64,000 nucleotides of DNA from Pseudisothecium myosuroides. Taxonomy: Eukaryota > Streptophyta > Bryopsida > Hypnales > Lembophyllaceae. How positions within the stretch are numbered: the stretch's first letter is position 1; every line of letters starts with the position of its first letter. Shown piece after piece: positions 12,985-26,299 of this stretch. A program made the translations under genes and the position numbers. Under the pieces are notes generated by a model, which saw only the letters and a program-made list of their open reading frames with translations, did not search any database and had not been told where the DNA came from. The stretch covers positions 7,440,001 through 7,504,000 of the forward strand of contig OX637297.1 of the NCBI GenBank assembly GCA_951799445.1. Reading direction: 5' to 3'.

Positions 12985-14305
12985 GCGAAATTATTTCTCA
13001 CACTCTCACGAATTTATCTTAGACTCGAAGATAAAGCAGCGGAAAATTATTTTGACCCTAACTATTCTACCTTTGACCCAAAGATAGAAGAGGTGGAAAT
13101 TTTTCTCACAGTCTGACGATTTTATCTTAGACTCGAAGATAAACCAAAGCAACAATATTTTGGACCCTAGCTATTCTATCTTCTATTCGAAGATTAAGAG
13201 GTGTAAATGTTTCTCACAGTCTGACGATTTCATCTTAGACTCGAAGATAAACCAATGCTACAATATTCTGGACCACGGCTATTCTATCTACTACTCTAAA
13301 ATGAAGAGGTGGAAATGTAAATCACACTCTGACAATTTTATCTTCGACTCAAAGATAAAACAACGGTGATATATTCTAGACTCTTACTATTCTCTCTTCA
13401 GCTCGAAGATAAAGATAGACATATTTCTCATACTCTCTCTATGTTATCTTAGACTCGAAGATAAAGCAATTGTGAAATATTTCAGACCGTGACAACCCTA
13501 TCTTCGGCTCAAAGATAAAGATGTACATATATCTCTCACACTCTCACTATTTTATCATAAACATGAAGATACAACAATAGTATAATATTCTGGACTGTGA
13601 CTACTATATCTTCTTCTCAAAGATGAAGAAGTGGAATTTTTCTTCACCCTGACAATTTTATCTTAAATTGAAACACAAAACAGTAGTAAAAGATTTTAAG
13701 ATCCCTCTATTCTATCTTCGGCTCGAAGATAAAAATGCACATATATTTCTCTCACTCCCACTACTTTATCCTAGACTCGAAGATAAACCAAGGATGAAAT
13801 TTCCTAAACAATGAATATTTTATCCTGGTTTCAAAGATGAAGACACCTATATATTCATGCATTCTCATTATTTTTATCTTCAACTCGAGGATAATCTATA
13901 GTTCTGAACAGAGATACTTTCACTAGTTTATCTTCGAGTCGAAGATAAACTAGTGAAAATATCTCTATTTAGAACTATAGATTATCCTTGAGTCGAAGAT
14001 AATGTACATATTTCCTAGACGGATTATTTGGTAAATCCATGAGGTACTAATTTGTAGACACTGAGGTATTGTCATATTTCGTAACAGACAAACATTTATC
14101 CTTGAGTCGAAGATAAACTTGATTTTGTATATGTGTCATATACGGCCTCCACCGTAGGTTAGCCTGTAGTATGCAAAGACCGTAGAGAACAATATTCAAC
14201 TCATACTTCAAGTAATTTAAACATTCATGGGGTCACGTTTATCTTCGAGTCGAAGATAACTAGAATATCATTTGAGAGTTTTCAATATCCTCGATCCGAG
14301 GATAA
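12985..14305. repeat. Array 1 of palindromic TATCTTCG..CGAAGATA motifs
   Basis: About twenty copies of an imperfect ~20-bp palindrome, consensus TATCTTCGASTCGAAGATA, at roughly 50-110 bp spacing in AT-rich DNA. The most symmetric copies are near 13930, 14237 and 14285; variants with TTAGACTCGAAGATAAA occur near 13025, 13125, 13235, 13450 and 13765. Around 13900-14000 two copies sit in a longer inverted repeat. The spacing and surrounding TCTCACACTCTGAC text suggest that part of the array grew by tandem duplication of a ~100-bp unit. No coding sequence is supported. Confidence 0.85.
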
Positions 14306-15199
14306 CCTGTACTCTACGTCGTGGACGGGAAGATCATTGCTTCCGCTATTTACGGCGTATAATTCGGTCCTCAATATCCATACGGACATCAACATAGAAG
14401 TCAAGAATATCGTCCTTTGAATGATCAACACAGAAGACAACCTGATCCACATCCAGCACGACGACTGAAGCGTCGTATCCAACTACAGCACTACGTAGTC
14501 ACAGCATCTGTACTCAGAAGTACTCAATATGAAACCGACGGAAATGAACGGCAAACAAAACAATGAGCTTACAAGAATGAGAGCGAAACTTAGGCCCGTA
14601 TATTGTACTGGTTCCGGAAACACAAGCAGAAAATTGCGTAGCATAAATTCAAAGTCTGCGCCGCAGCGATGATTGCAACGGTGATGAAAGAGAAAAATGA
14701 AGAAGAATTTGGTTGAGTAAGTGTGGGGCTCGCGGGGAGAGAGACGATGCCTGGATGGCGGGACAATCTAGGTGGGAAGTTCTGGAATTTGAACCGTTGA
14801 AAACTTTCCAGGCTTAGGGGGGAAGTACCTCCTCGGTTCAGGGTGCGTTGACATTGTAATCATCCATAAAAAGGTAAGCGGCGGGACTGAAAAATGTACT
14901 TTTTTATATTTAAAGGGCATCTTCCATCTTCTGCATATATAAATAGAGGGAATTTAACTTTGCTACTACTTTGCCAACCACATTCCATTCCAGAATGTGG
15001 ATTACTCTTAGATTTGGCATTTGTCCAATTCAGGAGTTTGACATGGCACCTTGCCTTCGACCATCGACATGAAATATTCTCTTTTTTAAGGTTGGGCTAC
15101 AGTGTGTTTGCGACAAATGCCAGCACAAATTACTCAAAATCATACGGCTAATGTGCAGCGGCCATAGAGAATGGAGTATTCATATCTAATCCATTTTGT
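14306..15199. other. No gene seen
   Basis: Mixed-composition DNA. One minus-strand frame (14282-14482) and one plus-strand frame (14894-15151) are short and resemble nothing I know. No RNA gene recognised. Confidence 0.4.
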
Positions 15200-15346
15200 A
15201 GGGTGGGTTTAGGGTTTAGGGTTTAGAGCATTAGGCTCCCTTTAGGATTCAGGGTTCAGGGTTCAGGGTTTAGACTTGCTTTAGGGTTCAAGGTTCTGGG
15301 TTTAGGCTTCCTGTAGGGTTTAGGGTTTAGGATTTAGGGTTTACGC
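15200..15346 (+). repeat. Degenerate interstitial telomeric repeats (TTTAGGG type)
   Basis: Repeated GGGTTTAGGGTTTAG with variants GGGTTCAGGG and GGATTTAGGG. The TTTAGGG unit is the Arabidopsis-type plant telomere repeat. The degenerate state indicates an old interstitial tract, not a chromosome end. Shorter TAGGGTTTAGGG runs also occur near 42395 and 23070. Confidence 0.75.
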
Positions 15347-15383
15347 ATAGTATTTAAGAAATCCTGAGTAGGGTATAATTTAA

Positions 15384-16018
15384 CCCCTAAATGTCCAAGG
15401 CTTGTTTTGAGCTTCTTCGATTTTGCTCTAAATTGAACAAAAAGCCAACATTTTGATAAATTGAATCAATTTTTTTGGAATTGTATCGTACAAATTCAAT
15501 CTAGACATGTTAGAGATCACATAGGAAAAGAAAACACAACAATATCATTTAAGTATTGCAAGATTATAATGTTTGATCATGAAGGTGTTAAAAGTATAAA
15601 AATCTTTCAGCCTTCTTTTTGCATGTTAAATGTGGAAAATTGGTCACCAAAAAAATATGAAGATAAAGGATCTAACATGCATAACCCCAACCAATTTACA
15701 GCTTCTCAAAACCTACTCTACAATTTTTTTAAATGAATTTCTAATGTGATTTTTCCTCCAAGGTCTAGTGTATTTGAGGCGCATTTCCAAGAGCCCTCAA
15801 CACTGTGGAAAGTCAACATTGCAATGGATACCCTTGCACCAAATCTTGAATACAAAAATCATAATCAATCATTTTCAAAATCGGCTTTCTAACACTAAAA
15901 GTAGACTTCAAAAAAAAAATTCAAAAATAAAAATTACTAAAAATAGCAACTTGGTTAAGGTTTATTTAACTTCAAAGTTCTGTTGACAATAAAATTTGGT
16001 GCCTCAGGCATTTAGGGG
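15384..16018. mobile_element. TTAA-type MITE, copy 1 (635 bp)
   Basis: Inverted ends CCCCTAAATGTCC on the left and the complement of CCCCTAAATGCC on the right, flanked by TTAA at 15380-15383 and 16019-16022. A TTAA duplication with ends starting CCC fits piggyBac-like elements; Kolobok also uses TTAA. The interior is AT-rich with no intact transposase frame, so it is non-autonomous. Confidence 0.7.
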
Positions 16019-16022
16019 TTAA

Positions 16023-16689
16023 ATTAAGGTTCTGATTTAGTTCACGGTTGTTGTGCACTCCATCCCATCTATTTTGTCTAATGGATTTCAAAAATTATGT
16101 TGACATTTTACGCTAACTGCAACGTTGCCACTAATTCATAATTGAATATGTAATGATTTGCCTACACAAAAACTACAAAGCTAGAATTCATGAAATTCTT
16201 TTCTTCATTCAACTTCGGTTGATTTACGATGCTTGGCTTGAAAAAGAAATAATTCAATTTAGTCGTTCTAAAACACTACAATTTCAATGAATTCAAAATT
16301 ATATGAAATTTGGAAGTGGCTAGAGTATATGTAATTAATCTAATTAAAAGGAACTATGCAAAATATGACTAGGTACATCATTCATTAGAAAAAGAATAAC
16401 TAATATAACCATGTACAATGATAAAATACAATATTGGGAATAAGTGGCCTATTTCTTTTGTACTAAATTGTAAGAATGTTTACAGCATGCTGAAATTCTT
16501 CTTAAATCATTCCCATGCAAAAATCCAATTGATATTCTTGGACATTAAAATACAAGCCATCCATTCATTTCCAATTTCTTTAATTCTAGTAGACATAGAT
16601 GTGACATGGATATATTAAATAGAATATTTAAAGGATTCTGAATCCTATACATATTTGCAACTTGCTCCAATCTTACTTTGGCCTTCTTT
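16023..16689. other. AT-rich, no gene seen
   Basis: AT-rich sequence between the TTAA MITE and the second satellite. No coding or RNA feature is supported. Confidence 0.5.
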
Positions 16690-19600
16690 TGGATACCAAT
16701 TTTATGACATTTGAGATTTTGGTTCTTTATACTGCAGGGCATGGCCAATTATTATTTTTTTCTTTCTCGTAGTATATGTTAGAAAATGAGGCACTAAATT
16801 TAGTGCACTCATGAATCACTAATCCTTGGAGTATTTACAACTTGTACATTTTTTTCAGCCTTCTTTTGAATACCAATTTCATGACATTTGAGATTTTGGT
16901 TCTTTAAACTACAATGCATGGCCAAGTATTATTTTTTTCTTTCTCGTAGTATATGTTAGAAAATGGGGCACTAAATTTAGTGCACCCACGAATTATTAAT
17001 CCTTGGAGTATTTACAACTTATATTTTTTTTGGCCTTCTTTTGGATACCAATTTCATGACATTTGAAATTTTGGTTCTTTATACTACAAGGCGTGGTCAA
17101 TTGTTTTTTTTTTTTCTTGTAGTATATATTAGAAAATGGGGCACTAAATTTAGTGCACCCACGAATTATTAATCCTTGGATTATTTACAACTTGTACATT
17201 TTTTTTGGCCTTCTTTTGGATACCAATTTCATGACATTTGAAATTTTGGTTCTTTATACTACAAGGCGTGGTCAATTGGTTTTTTTTTTTCTTGTAGTAT
17301 ATGTTAGAAAATGGGGCACTAAATTTAGTGCTCCTACAAATTATTAATCCTTGGAGTATTTACAATTTGTACATTTTTTTTGGCCTTCTTTTGGATACCA
17401 ATTTCATGACATTTGAAATTTTGGTTCTTTATACTACAAGGCGTGGTCAATTGTTTTTTTTTTTCTTGTAGTGTGTGTTAGAAAATGGGGCACCAAATTT
17501 AGTGCACCCACGAATTATTAATCCTTGGAGTATTTACAACTTATATTTTTTTTTGGCCATCTTTTGGATACCAATTTCATGACATTTGAAATTTTGGTTC
17601 TTTATACTAGAGGGCATGGTCAATTTTTTTTTTTCTCGTAGTATATGTTAGAAAATGGGGCACTAAATTTAGTGCACACATGAATTATTAATCCTTGGAG
17701 TATTTACAACTTGTACATTTTTTTTGGCCTTCTTTTGGACACCTATTTCATGACATTTGAAATTTTGGTTCTTTATACTACTAGGCATGGTCAATTGTTT
17801 TGTTTTTTTCTTGTAGTATATGTTAGAAAATGGGGCACTAAATTCAGTGTACTCATGAATTATTAATCCTTGGAGTATTTACAAGTACATTTTTTTTAGC
17901 CTTCTTTTGGATACCAATTTCATGACATTTGAAATTTTGGTTCTTTATACTACTAGGCATAGTCAATTGGTTTTTTTTTTCTTGTAGTATATGTTAGAAA
18001 ATGGGGCACTGAATTTAGTGCACTCATGAATTATTAATTCTTGGAGTATTTACAACTTGTACATTTTTTTTAGCCTTCTTTTGGATACCAATTTCATGAC
18101 ATTTGAAATTTTGGTTCTTTATACTATAGGGCGTGGTCAATTTTTTTTTTTTTTCTTGTAGTATATGTTAGAAAATGGGGCACTAAATTTAGTGCACCCA
18201 CGAATTATTAATCCTTGGAGTATTTACAACTTGTACATTTTTTTTGGCCTTCTTTTGGATACCAATTTCATGACATTTGAAATTTTGGTTCTTTATACTA
18301 CAAGGCGTGGTCAATTGGTTTTTTTTTTTCTTGTAGTATATGTTAGAAAATGGGGCACTAAATTTAGTGCTCCTACAAATTATTAATCCTTGGAGTATTT
18401 ACAATTTGTACATTTTTTTTGGCCTTCTTTTGGATACCAATTTCATGACATTTGAAATTTTGGTTCTTTATACTACAAGGCGTGGTCAATTGTTTTTTTT
18501 TTTCTTGTAGTGTGTGTTAGAAAATGGGGCACCAAATTTAGTGCACCCACGAATTATTAATCCTTGGAGTATTTACAACTTATATTTTTTTTTGGCCATC
18601 TTTTGGATACCAATTTCATGACATTTGAAATTTTGGTTCTTTATACTAGAGGGCATGGTCAATTTTTTTTTTTCTCGTAGTATATGTTAGAAAATGGGGC
18701 ACTAAATTTAGTGCACACATGAATTATTAATCCTTGGAGTATTTACAACTTGTACATTTTTTTTGGCCTTCTTTTGGACACCTATTTCATGACATTTGAA
18801 ATTTTGGTTCTTTATACTACTAGGCATGGTCAATTGTTTTGTTTTTTTCTTGTAGTATATGTTAGAAAATGGGGCACTAAATTCAGTGTACTCATGAATT
18901 ATTAATCCTTGGAGTATTTACAAGTACATTTTTTTTAGCCTTCTTTTGGATACCAATTTCATGACATTTGAAATTTTGGTTCTTTATACTACTAGGCATA
19001 GTCAATTGGTTTTTTTTTTCTTGTAGTATATGTTAGAAAATGGGGCACTGAATTTAGTGCACTCATGAATTATTAATTCTTGGAGTATTTACAACTTGTA
19101 CATTTTTTTTAGCCTTCTTTTGGATACCAATTTCATGACATTTGAAATTTTGGTTCTTTATACTATAGGGCGTGGTCAATTTTTTTTTTTTTTCTTGTAG
19201 TATATGTTAGAAAATGGGGCACTAAATTTAGTGCACCCACGAATTATTAATCCTTGGAGTATTTACAACTTGTACATTTTTTTTGGCCTTCTTTTGGATA
19301 CCAATTTCATGACATTTGAAATTTTGGTTCTTTATACTACAAGGCGTGGTCAATTTTTTTTTTTTTTCTTGTAGTATATGTTAGAAAATGGGGCACTAAA
19401 TTTAGTGCACCCACGAATTATTAATCCTTGGAGTATTTACAACTTGTACATTTTTTTTGGCCTTCTTTTGGATACCAATTTCATGACATTTGAAATTTTG
19501 GTTCTTTATACTACAAGGCGTGGTCAATTGGTTTTTTTTTTTCTTGTAGTATATGTTAGAAAATGGGGCACTAAATTTAGTGCTCCTACAAATTATTAAT

Positions 19601-21230
19601 CCTTGGAGTATTTACAATTTGTACATTTTTTTTGGCCTTCTTTTGGATACCAATTTCATGACATTTGAAATTTTGGTTCTTTATACTACAAGGCGTGGTC
19701 AATTGTTTTTTTTTTTCTTGTAGTGTGTGTTAGAAAATGGGGCACCAAATTTAGTGCACCCACGAATTATTAATCCTTGGAGTATTTACAACTTATATTT
19801 TTTTTTGGCCATCTTTTGGATACCAATTTCATGACATTTGAAATTTTGGTTCTTTATACTAGAGGGCATGGTCAATTTTTTTTTTTCTCGTAGTATATGT
19901 TAGAAAATGGGGCACTAAATTTAGTGCACACATGAATTATTAATCCTTGGAGTATTTACAACTTGTACATTTTTTTTGGCCTTCTTTTGGACACCTATTT
20001 CATGACATTTGAAATTTTGGTTCTTTATACTACTAGGCATGGTCAATTGTTTTGTTTTTTTCTTGTAGTATATGTTAGAAAATGGGGCACTAAATTCAGT
20101 GTACTCATGAATTATTAATCCTTGGAGTATTTACAAGTACATTTTTTTTAGCCTTCTTTTGGATACCAATTTCATGACATTTGAAATTTTGGTTCTTTAT
20201 ACTACTAGGCATAGTCAATTGGTTTTTTTTTTCTTGTAGTATATGTTAGAAAATGGGGCACTGAATTTAGTGCACTCATGAATTATTAATTCTTGGAGTA
20301 TTTACAACTTGTACATTTTTTTTAGCCTTCTTTTGGATACCAATTTCATGACATTTGAAATTTTGGTTCTTTATACTATAGGGCGTGGTCAATTTTTTTT
20401 TTTTTTCTTGTAGTATATGTTAGAAAATGGGGCACTAAATTTAGTGCACCCACGAATTATTAATCCTTGGAGTATTTACAACTTGTACATTTTTTTTGGC
20501 CTTCTTTTGGATACCAATTTCATGACATTTGAAATTTTGGTTCTTTATACTACAAGGCGTGGTCAATTTTTTTTTTTTTTCTTGTAGTATATGTTAGAAA
20601 ATGGGGCACTAAATTTAGTGCACCCACGAATTATTAATCCTTGGAGTATTTACAACTTGTACATTTTTTTTGGCCTTCTTTTGGATACCAATTTCATGAC
20701 ATTTGAAATTTTGGTTCTTTATACTACAGGGCGTGGTCAATTGGTTTTTTTCTTTCTTGTAGTATATGTTAGAAAATGAGGCACTAAATTTAGTGCACTC
20801 ACGAATTACTAATCCTTGGAGTATTTACAACTTGTACATTTTTTTTAGCCTTCTTTTGGATACCAATTTCATGACATTTGAGATTTTGGTTCTTTAAACT
20901 ACAGTGCATGGCCAATTATTATTTTTTTCTTTCTCGTAGTATATGTTAGAAAATGGGGCACTATATGAAATGCACCCACAAATTATTAATCCTTGGAGTA
21001 TTTACAATTTGTACATTTTTTTGGAGCCATCTTTTGGATACCAATTTCATGACATTTGAGATTTTGGTTCTTGAAACTACAATGCATGGCCAATTCTTAT
21101 TTTTTTCTTTCTTGTAGTGTGTGTTAGAAAATGGGGCACTAAATTTAGTGCACTCATGAATTATTAATCCTTGGAGTATTTACAACTTGTACATTTTTTT
21201 GAGCCTTCTTTTGGATACCAATTTCATAAA
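16690..21230. repeat. Second satellite, ~174-bp monomer with 1,213-bp higher-order repeat
   Basis: About 26 monomers of 173-178 bp share ACCAATTTCATGACATTTGA, a long T run, TGTAGTATATGTTAGAAAAT and ATTAATCCTTGGAGTATTTA. The diagnostic variant GTGCTCCTACAAATTATTAAT recurs at about 17328, 18368 and 19581. The intervals are 1,040 bp (six monomers) and then 1,213 bp (seven); the 18165, 19378 and 20591 positions repeat the 1,213-bp period. HOR copies are nearly identical, so amplification is recent; outer monomers (16690-16950 and after 20780) are more diverged. It is unrelated in sequence to the 178-bp satellite. Open frames inside are artefacts. Confidence 0.95.
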
Positions 21231-21291
21231 ACGTCTCAGTTATCTTGCCTTCCAATTCAAAATAAATAAAAAATATACCATGCATACTTAA

Positions 21292-21869
21292 CCCCTAAAG
21301 GACCAAGTGTCTATTCAACGTACGGAAGAAATCTTGGGTAGGTTCCTATGAAGTCATTTTTGGTCAAAATGATGTTCATGAAATTTGGACACAATGTACA
21401 AATATGTACTTCCTTGATGAAAAACTAATTTTTTTTCAAATCAGGTGCCTAGATCAGAAGTTATGATGCCCTGAAGTTATTGGGCAGCTCGGGCAATTTG
21501 GAAATCTTTGGAGAATCTTTTGCAAAAAAGCTAATCAACTTTTGAAATTTGGCATGTATGTAAATAATAAAATATGGCATACAATTGTATAAAAGAAAAC
21601 AAATTTTAATACCCAAATAACTTTGTTAGCTACGTTGGGGCAGTTTCAAGAAAAAACATTTTCTTCAAACTTCAAACATTATAATTTTTCAATCCACGCG
21701 GTCAAATGGGCATCCATTCATTTCCAGGCTTTGGTAAAATGCTTTAATTACTTCAGTTTTGTAATTAAAGAAAAAAGAAAAAATTTCAAATTTCAATTTT
21801 CAATAACGTACCGAAAAAACATAGTTTCTGACAATGTCTCCCTAAAAAAACCCCTCGGTCCTTTAGGGG
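21292..21869. mobile_element. TTAA-type MITE, copy 2 (578 bp)
   Basis: Ends CCCCTAAAGGACCAAG and, inverted, CCCCTAAAGGACCGAG. TTAA flanks lie at 21288-21291 and 21870-21873. The terminal CCCCTAAA is shared with the 15384 copy, so both belong to one broad family. No transposase frame inside. Confidence 0.75.
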
Positions 21870-21873
21870 TTAA

Positions 21874-22600
21874 TAGAAGACAAATTCAATAGAAGACTAG
21901 TGTAGCTCTGTGCTATTGCCACACCCAAAACAAAAGTCAAAGTCATTTTAAGAACTATAAATAATGCAAAATCCCATAAATCTCCCACCATTGGTCCAAA
22001 TGTCACAAAACGAAGCCTCCCTTCTCGTCAAGGGCTTTCCAACGATACCAAGAACGTGAGAATTTGACACACGGTTCTCAATAATTATACATAATTTAAC
22101 TAGTTTAGTAATTTTTAAGAATAGAAAATAACTCAAAAATCAATAACTTTCCCACTGTAGGTCCAAATGCCAAAAAACCAAACCCGTACACCCATCCATG
22201 CTCGAGGATTTTTGACGGTACCAAGTACACCAGCGGGGAACGCACTATTCAGGAGATCTTGACGAAACAAACAAACAAATCCAACCAAACAAAACTAAAC
22301 AAACACAGTGTCTAAAGGTATGTGTACCGTCCCTAAAGCACGGGCTTGGTATTGGACGTGGAGGAGTGGGATTGACCCCAAGGTTCGGTGCCGATCGTGA
22401 GGTTTGGCACCGACCCTGCCCAAAATTTGGCAACTCGGATTGGGTTCGGTCACTCGTCTTCCTCCCGGCGCCGGACTTTGTTTTTCTTTGTCGTTTTTAG
22501 TTCCCCCGCGCTGTTTTGCTGTTTTGATTTGCATTCCTTGTTTTTGTTTTTGAGCGCGGAGTTTGTGGGAGCATTCTTGAGGGTATTTGGTGAGTGATTC
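21874..22600. other. No gene seen
   Basis: Low-complexity AAACAAAC tract at 22264-22310 and otherwise unremarkable unique sequence. Short open frames on both strands overlap and lack support. Confidence 0.4.
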
Positions 22601-23000
22601 GTGAGTGCTTTTTTGTAGCATTCTTGAGGTTTTGGGAGACTGATTCTAGAGGTTTAGAGGAGACTGATTCTTGAGTTAGTTACGTGAGCATTCTAGAGCG
22701 ATTTTGGAGCATTCTTCAGCATTTTTGGAGGTCTTCCGTGTTCTCGGAGCATTCTTCAGCGTTTTCGGAGCATTCTTCAGCAGCGTTTTGTAATTGCGGA
22801 GATCTTCAGGGTTTGAGCAGCAGGAGTTGAGCCGCGTTTTGTAATTGCGGGCAGCAACGAACTTCAAGGAGGCGATTTTTTCTCTCGGTAAGCAGCAAGC
22901 CCTTTTTTCTTTTGATCTCATTAGTTTTTCAATTGGAAAACTTGTTGCACTAGTTCACATCAGTTGTTGTTGACAATGCTTGCTTTCTCTCCATGGAGCT
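22601..23000 (+). promoter_or_regulatory. Possible 5' leader region of the ParB/methyltransferase-like gene
   Basis: Imperfect repeats of GGAGCATTCTTCAGCGTTTT (22690-22790) precede GGCGATTTTTTCTCTCG|GTAAGCAGC near 22888, which resembles a 5' UTR exon with a splice donor. No coding start can be fixed here. Assignment to the downstream gene rests only on orientation and position. Confidence 0.25.
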
Positions 23001-23477
23001 TGTACAGGGATCCTCTTGTGCTTGTTTTTTCAGTTGAATTTGGTGGGATTGAGGTTTTGCTGCTAGGGTTTAGGGTTCAGCTTGCTTTTATAGAGATGTT
23101 GTTGTGCCTGTTTACAGAGTTCAATTTGCTTGGATTTATGTTTTTCTGTTGGGATTACATATTCAGCTAGCTATGCTACTTTGTGTCTCATTTTTTCCTG
23201 TGCTTGTGATCTCTCATTGATGTTCAACAATAAATGTGTTTTTTTGCAGTTTTGTATGATTGGATTTAGATATTGGAGGGCCACAGCTGCAGAGGGCACT
23301 AGCTTTTCATACCAGGTTTGTCATTCTTCTAAAATTACATGACGTTTTAGTCTCTTAGACCCGTAATTCAAAAATTCACTGTAGATTTTTGTACTCAGAC
23401 TATGTGTGCAGGTGCTGTGCTTATAAATTAGGGTTTAGGATTTGATTTACAAGAGAACTTCGAGTTCAACGTCCATA

Positions 23478-24630
23478 ATTATCCTTGGCTCGAAGATATA
23501 TATCTTCGACCCCAGGATAGATTAGGGTTTGGGATCCATTTAAAGTGCAGATGCCGAGTTCGACATTTGTAATTATCTTCGTGTCGAAGATAAGTATCTT
23601 AGACCCGAGAATAGATTAGGGTTTAAGATCCACCTAAAGTGCAGATGCCAAGTTCAAAGTTTGTAATTATCTTTTGGTCGAAGATAAGTATCTTTGACCC
23701 AAGGATAACAAATGCATTAAGGTATAATTTTGCTAAAGATATCAAAATCCTCACCCAAAATTGTCCTCAGATCGAAGACAATTATCTTCGACCCGAAGAT
23801 AAATTAAGGAATACGGACAAACAACCCTCAAGATGACAGGTTCTCAGTCCAAAATTATCTTCGGGTTGAAGATAATTATCTTCGACACGAAGATAACAAC
23901 TCCTATCGATCTTAATTTCCATCAAGATGTCGACCTCTACGTCCATAACTACTGCCGCATAATGGACATTATCTTCGGGTCGAAGATAACCACGGACGCA
24001 GAAGAGACGCTCCAGAGAAAAAGTTATCAAAACACACCCAAAGAAACGGAACAAACATAACACAAAGAATAATATAACAGCATGTGAGTACAAAAAGACC
24101 CCACAGTAAAGAAAAAGAAGACAAAAATCACGAGAACCAGACGACATCGTCTATCTTTGAACCGAAGATAATGACGCCAAACAAATACAGAGAAACTAAA
24201 ATTATCCCATCAGGTCGTCATGCATAGACATTAGCCAAACGAATACAGAGAAACTAAAATTATCCTCGAACCGAAGATAATACCGTTAGCCGAATTAGGA
24301 CTACAACAAATCCCAGTAAAATTAATTAACATTCATAAATGTTGCTGCGTCTAGATAGAAGTACAAAATACCAAATGACAAACACAAGACATTGGCTAAA
24401 TGTCCGCATATCGTCGACACGATGATAAAACACAAACACAAGAAGAAATATACGTGAGCTAAGAACAACTCCTCATCAAAAATATTTTAAAAATGTCAAT
24501 GTATGCAGTTATCTTCGTACCAAAGATAAAGCAGTAGAATTCAAATTCACAAGTACAGAGTGCTCGTAGGGAGATGCCGTAACTAAATTCCTAAAACAAA
24601 CTACTTCAATATCCTTGAGTCGAGGATAGA
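23478..24630. repeat. Array 2 of palindromic TATCTTCG..CGAAGATA motifs
   Basis: About fifteen further copies of the palindrome, including near 23574, 23770, 23793, 23853, 23880, 23968, 24152, 24262, 24508 and 24612. Several occur as back-to-back pairs (23765-23805 and 23850-23895). The arms hold TTATCTTCG/CGAAGATAA while the central two or three bases vary (GG, AC, AA, GA). They occupy the region just upstream of the first recognised exon of the following gene. An antisense frame repeating YLRPEDN is merely the translated palindrome. Confidence 0.85.
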
Positions 24631-26187
24631 CTACAACGTAAAAATACTTACGATTCCATTCCTCACTTGCAGATAGATAACAGAATGGAAGAAGAGCCAG
24701 AATATAACTACTCGACCACGCTTCCATTCCTGGAGCCATTTAACAAATGGCTAGGAGAGGGGCCCTTCTTCAACCATTTTGCTCCCATCTACGGCAAGCT
24801 GTGGCAGTTCAAGCCCGTCGTCGAGTCCTGGACCTTCGGTGTAAATCAGTCAAAGGACTATATCTACTTGCGGTATCGCGTGAAGGGGACCGGAACGTAC
24901 GTGAACTGGAACCTGAACGAGAAGGTTTCACTTGTCGAGTAGCACCAGTCAAAGTACGTTGTCCTGACATTACTTGCAGTGGATGACAAGGATGAAGAGA
25001 TTTTGCACAGTCACTCCATCATTATGCACGAGGATGATGAGTGCGGAGTCTTAGACCTGGACAGCCTTGTGGCAGAGCTGAATGCCGCCAATAACGAAAA
25101 GCTGGCAGACGACCTGCACAGGATTTTCAGCCCATGGCAAAAGCAGAACGCCGAGGCAGCGGCGCGCACAATCAACTACATATTCCGGGGGTTGGAAAAG
25201 CATATCCAGGGAGCAACCCGTAAACATCGAGGAGGAGCCCCACAAACTGTAGCCCCATCTGCTGAACCCGTTTTAGCGTCCACTGGTTGTGGACGGTCTG
25301 GGACCCAACGTGGCGGTCGAGGTGGAAATCGGGGTGGCAGCCAAGGTGGCAGTAGAGGTACTAGTCAAGGTGGGAGCAGAGGCAGCGGTAGGGGAAGTGC
25401 GCGGGCAGAGCCCCAAAAGAGAAAGTCGACCAAAGCCGTAGCCGGTGAATCAAGTGGTAAACGTCAAAAAGCAGTCACAGAGCAACAACCGACAACGGCT
25501 GGGAGTTCCGGATCCGCCCTCACTAACGTTCAACCAGGTCCGCCAAGCGAATTGCAGCCAATTGCCAATTTTGAGAAGGTGGTTGCGTACCAGAAGAACT
25601 TCCGAGAGAACAACAACGGTTGTTTTCTTTTCGAAGAACAAGCATTCCCGGTCCACATAAATCAGTGCTGGCTGCCGCGACCTAAATATGTCATCCGAAA
25701 GTTGGAACCAACACTCGTAGACAACAAAACGCAAGAACTGATCAACCTCCCAAACATGAAAGACCAGCAGACGATATGCTTGACTCCAATGGACAAAGAC
25801 CGAAAACTGCTGAAGGACCGTCCAAAGGACTGGAAGTCAATTCAGGCTGGAAATTTTTTCATCATAAACGGCCAGCACAGCATCACTGCCGCCAAAGTGT
25901 TCTAAAAAGGCGGAGTTGACGCGAAGAGAATGGTAGAGTTGCAGACATGGCAAGCAAGAATCGTCTGGAGCAGAGATCCAGTGAAGCTCACAGAGATATC
26001 GAAGTGGTACAACGCAGCAAACCATATCACCCACAGCCAGCCCACCTGGAGGAACCAGATCTCAGCTTGCAAAGAGACTGGCTCTCCTACGAGAGACCGG
26101 CGGAGAAGGCTACCAATTGGGAAACACGAGGGAACTTAGCCGAGGTGTATCTGGTGGCCTACAAGGTAAAACAACAAAGGCTTCCTT

Positions 26188-26299
26188 ATCTTTGGGTCGA
26201 GGATAACATTTACAGTCTTGGTCTGCTTGATCTGATTAAGTTCTTCATTTCATCAATCCAAAAATAAATGAAGCCTTTATTATCTTCGGGTCAAGGATA
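26188..26299. repeat. Two palindrome copies in intron 1 of the ParB/methyltransferase-like gene
   Basis: TATCTTTGGGTCGAGGATAA near 26189 and TATCTTCGGGTCAAGGATAA near 26279, both inside the 179-bp intron 26166-26344. Confidence 0.85.

Noticed and set aside
12985..14305. CRISPR-like array of short repeats
   Set aside because: Spacing is irregular, repeats are imperfect palindromes that also occur in introns and exons, no cas genes, and the sequence is eukaryotic.
15200..15346. True telomere
   Set aside because: Repeats are few, degenerate and internal.
18165..18386. Repeated identical 62-73-codon frames at 17153, 18165, 19378 and 20591
   Set aside because: They recur with the HOR period of the second satellite and have no coding character.
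23782..24147. 121-codon minus-strand frame with a YLRPEDN motif and hydrophobic N-terminus
   Set aside because: The recurring peptide is the palindrome translated; the rest lacks homologue-like features.
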